64,000 nt of DNA from Chlorokybus atmophyticus. Its lineage: Eukaryota; Streptophyta; Chlorokybophyceae; Chlorokybales; Chlorokybaceae. Below, in pieces: positions 59,340 to 64,000 of this stretch. The stretch covers positions 379,594 through 443,593 of the forward strand of contig RHPI01001737.1 of assembly GCA_009103225.1 (NCBI GenBank). Direction: 5' to 3'. The position numbers and the translations under genes were made by a program. Position 1 is the stretch's first letter, and each line of letters begins with the position of its first letter. The notes beneath the pieces were generated by a model. The model had not been told where the DNA came from. It made no database searches and worked only from the letters and a program-made list of their open reading frames with translations.

Positions 59340-60450
59340 TAGCTGAAATTGTCGACTAAAGAGGAAAGGTCTGAAGAAGGAGATAGCCCATACTGCAGCG
59401 AGGCACTCCCCCCCGTAGCTGCTGTAGTTGCTTCGGCTGGCGTACGACAGCACCCGCTTCTTCTTGTTCTCATCGTGCTATATATGCCAGCACAGCCCCC
59501 ATCCCAAGCTTGCTCCAGTTGGTGTGGAGGAAAAAGTTTTGTTGTAGTCAGGCTGTTGCAGGATGGGAGCGGTGGTGAGCCTGCTGTTGTGGCTCCTTCC
59601 ACGCAAACTCCACCTCCTTCTTCAGAAGCTCGTTGAGGGGTTGCGCGACTTTTGCGAAGTTCTTCACGAACCGGCAAGGCCCAGAAAGGCACGCAGACGC
59701 CTAAGGTCTGTGGGAGCAGGGATAGCCGCCAAAGCCTCCACTTTTGCCTGCTGTACGTACACACCGTGAGGCACAATCATGTGCCCTAGGTAGGGTACCT
59801 TGCGAGTGAAGAATGTGCACTTATCGGGGTGCACTGTCATCCCCACCCCCTTAAGTCTTTCCAGCACTTCCTCAATGTGCAGGTGCTCGTCGTTATTGCG
59901 ATTAAAGATGAGATTGTCGTCAATGTAGCATCGCGCGAAGTCCAGCCCCTTCAAGGCATCGTCCATGATGCGCTGGAACTTGGCAGGAGCGTTTTTCAGT
60001 CTGAAGGGCATGATCTTCTACTGGTACAACTGCCGGTTGCCCCAAAAAGAGGTCTTGTGCTTGTCCTCCTCCTTAATGGCGATCTGGTTGTACTCTTGTC
60101 GCATATCCAGGATGCTAAAATTCGGTGCAGTCTCCTACATTATCAAAGATACCCTTTGCAGTAGGCATTGGATACCTATCTTGTTTGGTCTTGCTGTTGA
60201 GGGGGCGATAGTCGCCGCAAATGCGCCGATCCTTCCAGTTGCCTGCTGTATCCTTCTTCAAGGGCATGACGGTCGCGGCTGCAAAGTTCGATGTGGACTC
60301 CTCAATCAGGCCTGCATATAGCAGAGCCTTGCACCTCTGCTCCACCAGGTCTTCTTCCAACTTGGAGAGTCGGTGCTGTCGTTGAAACACCGGTTCGGTG
60401 TCCACCAACTCGATGTCCATCTGGTAAACTAAGCAAACGCCCAGTTCCTT
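59340..60450 (-). pseudogene. gypsy reverse transcriptase, copy B
   Basis: Motifs in order: LEEDLVEQRCKALLYAGLIE, NFAAATVMPLKKDTAGNWKD, RRICGDYRPLNSKTKQDRYP, then after a one-base shift SILDMRQEYNQIAIKEEDKH, KTSFWGNRQLYQ, MPFRLKNAPAKFQRIMDD, and CYIDDNLIFNRNNDEHL. The YIDD catalytic box is intact. A TAG splits YQ*KIMPF. The connection domain holds YVQQAKVEALAAIPAPTD and LRAFLGLAGS. Apart from the shift and TAG it is nearly whole, so the insertion is younger than copy A. Confidence 0.9.
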
Positions 60451-60699
60451 TATGCTGAATTGGACTGACTTCTCCATTTGTTGAGGAGAGCCTTCAATAG
60501 TTCTCGCGTCTGGCCTGTAGCCAGTAGTCCAATGGCATGGGACCAAGAGGTGGCGCTGGCGACCACTGGGATGTCCTCCACAATGACTGCTGCCTGCTCG
60601 TTCATATGGGCAATTTTGAGGGCGGTGTGTATCGCTTTGGTCTCTTGCACGCGATCGGCCCACCCCCCTGCCAGGTGTTCGAGCTCCTGGAAGGACACA

Positions 60700-61423
60700 T
60701 GGCGGTCTTGGAGAGCAAAGCACATTTCCAATAACCATACCATGCTGTTCTTATCCATAGCGCGTCCAAACAATCGGCATTGCTGACTCTTGGTCAGCGT
60801 GGAACCTGTGATACTGCTTGGCGCGTTCGCGCTCACGTGCATTGAATTCCTCTAACTGGCCTGTATTAAAATCCAACACCATGCCTGCGCCGTGGTTATG
60901 GAAGGTGTATGATGCTGGGGTAGACACCAGAGTGGGGAGCGCACGACATGGTTGATCAGGCTGGTTGCTGGTAGAAGTGCTGGTGAACATGTCGGGTGAC
61001 TGGTCGTGCTGTGTGCTCAGAGTCCAGGATAGCGTCGACGAACAGATTGCGTGGACGATTGCTGTGCAGATATTCAGCAGCAAAGAGATCTTCGACTGTC
61101 GCCAAGTTGGTCCACTTGGCGCGAACGCGATGAGCACGGGAGCCATGCCGCGCTGCGTTGATGCTGAGAGGATGTCCCAGTAAGGAACACACCTGTCGAA
61201 AGCTGTTGGCCACGTGATGGCGCTTATCGTTCTCGGAGTGCACATTCTCGATGATGTATCCTGGAGGCCTAGACAGCTGGCTGCTCTGCAATGTTTTGAT
61301 GACTCGCATCAGTTCCCAGAACAGTCGTGAGCAAGGATCAGCGAGTCCTTGGCCACTGCCTGCTTTTGAGTATCCTTGACACTCCCATCTTGCTATCAGC
61401 AGGTCGATGTTGCCCACCACTAG
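60700..61423 (-). pseudogene. retrotransposon-encoded C5 cytosine DNA methyltransferase, copy B
   Basis: Reading down from 61423: VVGNIDLLIARWECQGYSKA, motif IV with the catalytic Cys near 61379-61381; GLADPCSRLFWELMRVI; PPGYIIENVHSENDKR, motif VI with an intact ENV; SINAARHGSRAHRVRAKW then TNL, a motif VIII block like DNMT3 (SxAHRxRxxWxNL). Further on come LPTLVSTPASYTF, ARERERAKQYHRF (motif IX area) and, after one frameshift near 60780, CRLFGRAMDKNSMVWL (motif X). It transfers methyl groups from AdoMet to cytosine in the known family. The motif I part is cut off by the copia insertion. It lies in the pol frame just upstream of RT. Confidence 0.87.
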
Positions 61424-61848
61424 TGTTGAAGCACTAGCATGCACATGTAGTTGAGGCAAGCATAGACACACAGAGACAGAGCTACCGCCAATAGAGCATA
61501 CACAAGTCACATCACATTCATCTATTACAAGTTGTCCGCTGGTTCTTTTACCAGCCAATTAGACACACATCTACGTTTGCAAGCACTGCGTAAGCTATAC
61601 TCAGCCTTTTGACACGCTTTAAGCTGCGTTGTCTTTCTTACAATCAAAGCTTTTCAACAAGCTTTTACACGCCTAATATGAGTAAGTATACGCGGAGATA
61701 CAAAGCAGTTAATAAGGCTCCAGTCTGGAGTCCGGAGTCTAGTCCGACGACGCCATCTTGCTAAGTTCGGACCTAGTGCTCGTCCTTATGGCCTTCTACT
61801 CCTGTGTGGAGGGTTGATGCTGATTGTATGTAGGAATGACTCTCAACA
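61424..61848 (-). repeat. 3' LTR of a Ty1/copia element
   Basis: 425 bp with perfect TGTTGA ... TCAACA ends. In element orientation it follows the copia RNase H end and a short purine tract (GCGTGGGAG). The copia interrupts the copy B methyltransferase; the outer five bases are ACTAG, and the second copy of that duplication should lie beyond the window. Confidence 0.85.
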
Positions 61849-62243
61849 CTCCCACGCGAGCAACTTGACCTCCAACGCTTGCTCCAGTAGTCAAACACAG
61901 ATGCCAAGTCCTGCGCAACAAGTCTTGAACTTGAGCGGTGACAATGGCTTTGTCATGAAGTCCGCCAGCATGCCCTTGGTGTTGCCGTACTGAAACTCCA
62001 CCTCCTTCCTTGTAACTCTGGCATGCACAAAGTGATGCATGACATCAATGTGCTTCGTCCTGCCGAGGCGATAGGGTGCTTCAACAACTTGATGGCTCCT
62101 TAGTTGTCACAGTTGATGACGATGCACGCCATGGGGTGCTTCTAGTCTGCCATGAGCTTGCGGAGCCAGAGTGCCTCCTTTACTGCTGCTGCCGCTGCCA
62201 TGTACTCAGCCTCTGATGTAGATGCTGCTGTTGTTAGCTGCAG
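61849..62243 (-). pseudogene. Ty1/copia RNase H, C-terminal part
   Basis: The minus strand reads TAASTSEAEYMAAAAAVKEA and LWLRKLMAD, then INCDN*GAIKLLKHPIAS. The canonical copia motif is CDNQGA, and here the Gln codon is TAA (62100-62102). Another TAG follows LMAD. It joins to the upstream part across the solo LTR. Confidence 0.88.
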
Positions 62244-62900
62244 TGTAACGATGCTCGTGCTGATTGAACACCTCACCAGAGCTACCAGCCTGATGAACGA
62301 GCTAGGATGCAGTTGAGCACACTAACGGCGCTATCACAGGTGCACCTACTCGCAATCAATCAACAACAGCATTCGCACCGTGGGGTTGAACACTTTGAGG
62401 GCAATGTAGGCGCCTCAAATCTTGTGGGGGCAGTCTGGTCCGTGCAAGAGCTGTAGCAAAAGCAAACCCACGCGCACACTCGCACCGTGGATGCAAACTA
62501 CACAAGCACGCACACACCGTCCACAACAAGGGCAAATAATGTAAATTCCGCTTGGTCCAACCTCCCTAATAGCAGTATTCTAGCTACTTATATACCTAGA
62601 GGGCTACACTATCATTGTAGAAGTCATCTATGTTGACTCCACCACAAACACATGCTCAAAAACACGTGAAGTAGCTGTTTCAACTGCGTCGGCGCATAGA
62701 CACTGTCAACGGTGGTCAAATGTCAGCGCATAACGCTCGCGTGACCTTTTTAACGCGCGCCCTCGATGTAAGAGTAACTCGGCGACTCGGGACTTTATAT
62801 AAGCATAACGCGTCAGGCCTGTTAAACAGGGCTGTTTTGGGGTAAAAGGGCTAGAAACGTAGCTTAGAAGCAAGTGTAACACCAACTTTGTTACATGCAG
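62239..62900. mobile_element. solo LTR inserted in copia RNase H, with TGCAG target duplication
   Basis: The LTR spans 62244-62895 (652 bp), starts TGTAACG and ends TTGTTACA, so the terminal six bases are inverted repeats. TGCAG stands at 62239-62243 and again at 62896-62900. Removing the LTR and one duplication rejoins the copia RNase H reading SWTTAG/LTTAASTSEAEY. The TGTAAC/GTTACA ends equal those of the 13.6 kb chromovirus LTR, so a related family is likely. The strand cannot be set. Confidence 0.92.
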
Positions 62901-64000
62901 CCTGCTGTTGTCCAGCTCACCACGCCTCCGTTCAGCTTGACGTAGCCTGTAGTGGACCTTCTGCTATTGAGGTCACGAGCAAAGTCCGAGTCGCAGTAGC
63001 CCTTCAACTCATTGCTCCCGCTCCCAAACTTGATGCCAACTGTTTCGCTCCCAGCAACATAGCGTAGTACTCCCTTTGCTGCACTCCAGTGCTCCATGCT
63101 CAGTGCAAACATGTAGCAAGCAAGTACTCCCACAGCATGTGCAACATTGGGACGTGTGCACACTGCCAGATAGAGCATGCTGCCTACCAGCTCACGATAT
63201 GGATACTGAGCCTTGTCGAGTACCTCCTCATCCTTTGCCTTGATGAGGGCAGTGCCAAGTGCCAGCGGTGTGGTCTTGGCCTTTCTTCAGTGAGCCCGAA
63301 CTTGGTGACGAGTCTGCTCACAATCTGCTTTTGACTGATCTTGATTGTGCGAGCAGCCCTGTCGCGCTCAATCACCATGCCAAGGAACCACTTGGCCTCT
63401 TCAAGATCACGAACTGAGAATGCTTGCTATAGAGCAAGTTTCGTCTCCTGCAGGTGGTGCACTTGCCTGGCGGCGATGAGAATATCATCCACATACACGA
63501 GCAGCCAGACCTTGTGGTCTACATGAAAGAGGAGCCCAGGGTCTGCAGAGGATGCGGTGAAGCCAAGTGCCTCCAGCTCCTTTGTGAGCTTGACGTGCCA
63601 CATACGCGGTGCCTGTTGCAGCCCAAACAGTGCCTTGATCAGCTTGCGTGCTGTGCCTCTCTCCCCCTCTTTATATCCAGATGGTTGATAAATACAGATC
63701 TCCTCCTCCAGCTCTCCGTAGAGGAAGGATGTTTTCACGTTGAGGTGATGCAGCTTGAGGTCCTCAGCAGCAACTACAGCTAGCAGTGCACGGAAGGTGG
63801 TATGCTTACTTGCAGGTGCAAACACTTCGTTGAAGTCCACACCTTTCTGCTGCAAGAAGCCCTTTGCCACCAATCTTGCCTTGTAGCGCTCAATGTTGCC
63901 CTGACCATCACGCTTCACCTTGAAGACCCATTCCACTGGAATCGTCTTCACTCCTGGCGGTAACTGCTCCAGTGACCAAGTGTTGTTGGCATGGAGTGAC
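62896..64000 (-). pseudogene. Ty1/copia reverse transcriptase and RNase H, 5' end off window
   Basis: From 63951 down: VEWVFKVKRDGQGNIERYKA, RLVAKGFLQQKGVDFNEVFA, HHLNVKTSFLYGELEEEICI, KALFGLQQAPRMW, WLLVYVDDILIAA with an intact YVDD box, then TIKISQKQIVSRLVTKFG. After that comes RNase H (YLAVCTRPNVAHAVGVLACY, KGYCDSDFARDLNSRRSTTG, GGVVSWTTAG). Two frames are used. The N-terminal Gag, protease and integrase lie beyond 64000. It is the youngest-looking coding element in the window except for its RNase H stops. Confidence 0.9.

Larger units (their letters stand above)
57428..61423 (-). mobile_element. DNMT- and PHD-bearing Ty3/gypsy element, copy B (5' truncated by copia)
   Basis: In coding order (61423 down to 57428): C5 DNA methyltransferase, RT, RNase H, integrase and PHD finger, then a purine tract and probable LTR. 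The coding potential is far better kept than in copy A, with a few frameshifts and TAG/TAA stops. The 5' part (Gag, protease, methyltransferase motif I) lies beyond the copia insertion at 61424 and outside the window. Confidence 0.88.

Overview
The window is nuclear DNA from a flagellated green alga, most likely a chlorophycean. Five spliced host genes sit in a gene island at 26.5-49.2 kb. One is a major lipid droplet protein (MLDP), a family known from Chlorophyceae, and one is the intraflagellar transport protein IFT70. Introns are short, often rich in CA/TG repeats, and follow GT-AG with two GC-AG exceptions. Long poly-C runs and an N gap show it is a draft assembly. A Dunaliella-like species is a guess only.

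Left flank (0-25 kb): stacked, mostly decayed LTR retrotransposons whose genes read on the minus strand. A chromodomain Ty3/gypsy remnant (to 1.8 kb) is followed by a tRNA-type SINE, an oppositely oriented solo LTR (1958-3326), and a large gypsy remnant (3.3-11.9 kb) with Gag, protease, a cytosine-5 DNA methyltransferase (DNMT), RT and RNase H pieces. A structurally complete chromovirus (13626-24972) has paired LTRs and the TACAA target duplication; its integrase is split by a 4.2 kb block that itself holds a MITE.

Gene island (26-49 kb): a CXC-domain (tesmin/TSO1/LIN54-type) regulator (+), MLDP (+), a 14-exon coiled-coil protein with a C-terminal beta-sandwich (-), IFT70 (+) and a bHLH-ACT transcription factor (-). 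MLDP and the coiled-coil gene converge. The coiled-coil gene and IFT70 are head to head, 353 bp apart, which suggests a shared promoter and a ciliary role for the unknown gene. I resolved exon junctions whose reading phases agree across all five models.

Right flank (52-64 kb): a second SINE copy, a tandem duplication, a gypsy Gag joined to a copia RT (+), and a second DNMT-bearing gypsy (-, 57.4-61.4 kb). The latter reads DNMT, RT, RNase H, integrase and a C-terminal PHD finger. A copia element (61424 to beyond the end) interrupts the DNMT, and a solo LTR with perfect TGCAG duplications interrupts that copia.

The most interesting system is this gypsy lineage, which carries both a DNA-methylation writer (DNMT, two diverged copies sharing an unusual ECQ motif IV) and a histone reader (PHD). 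Many element ORFs carry TAG or TAA where the family has Gln, as expected from C-to-T decay of methylated cytosines.
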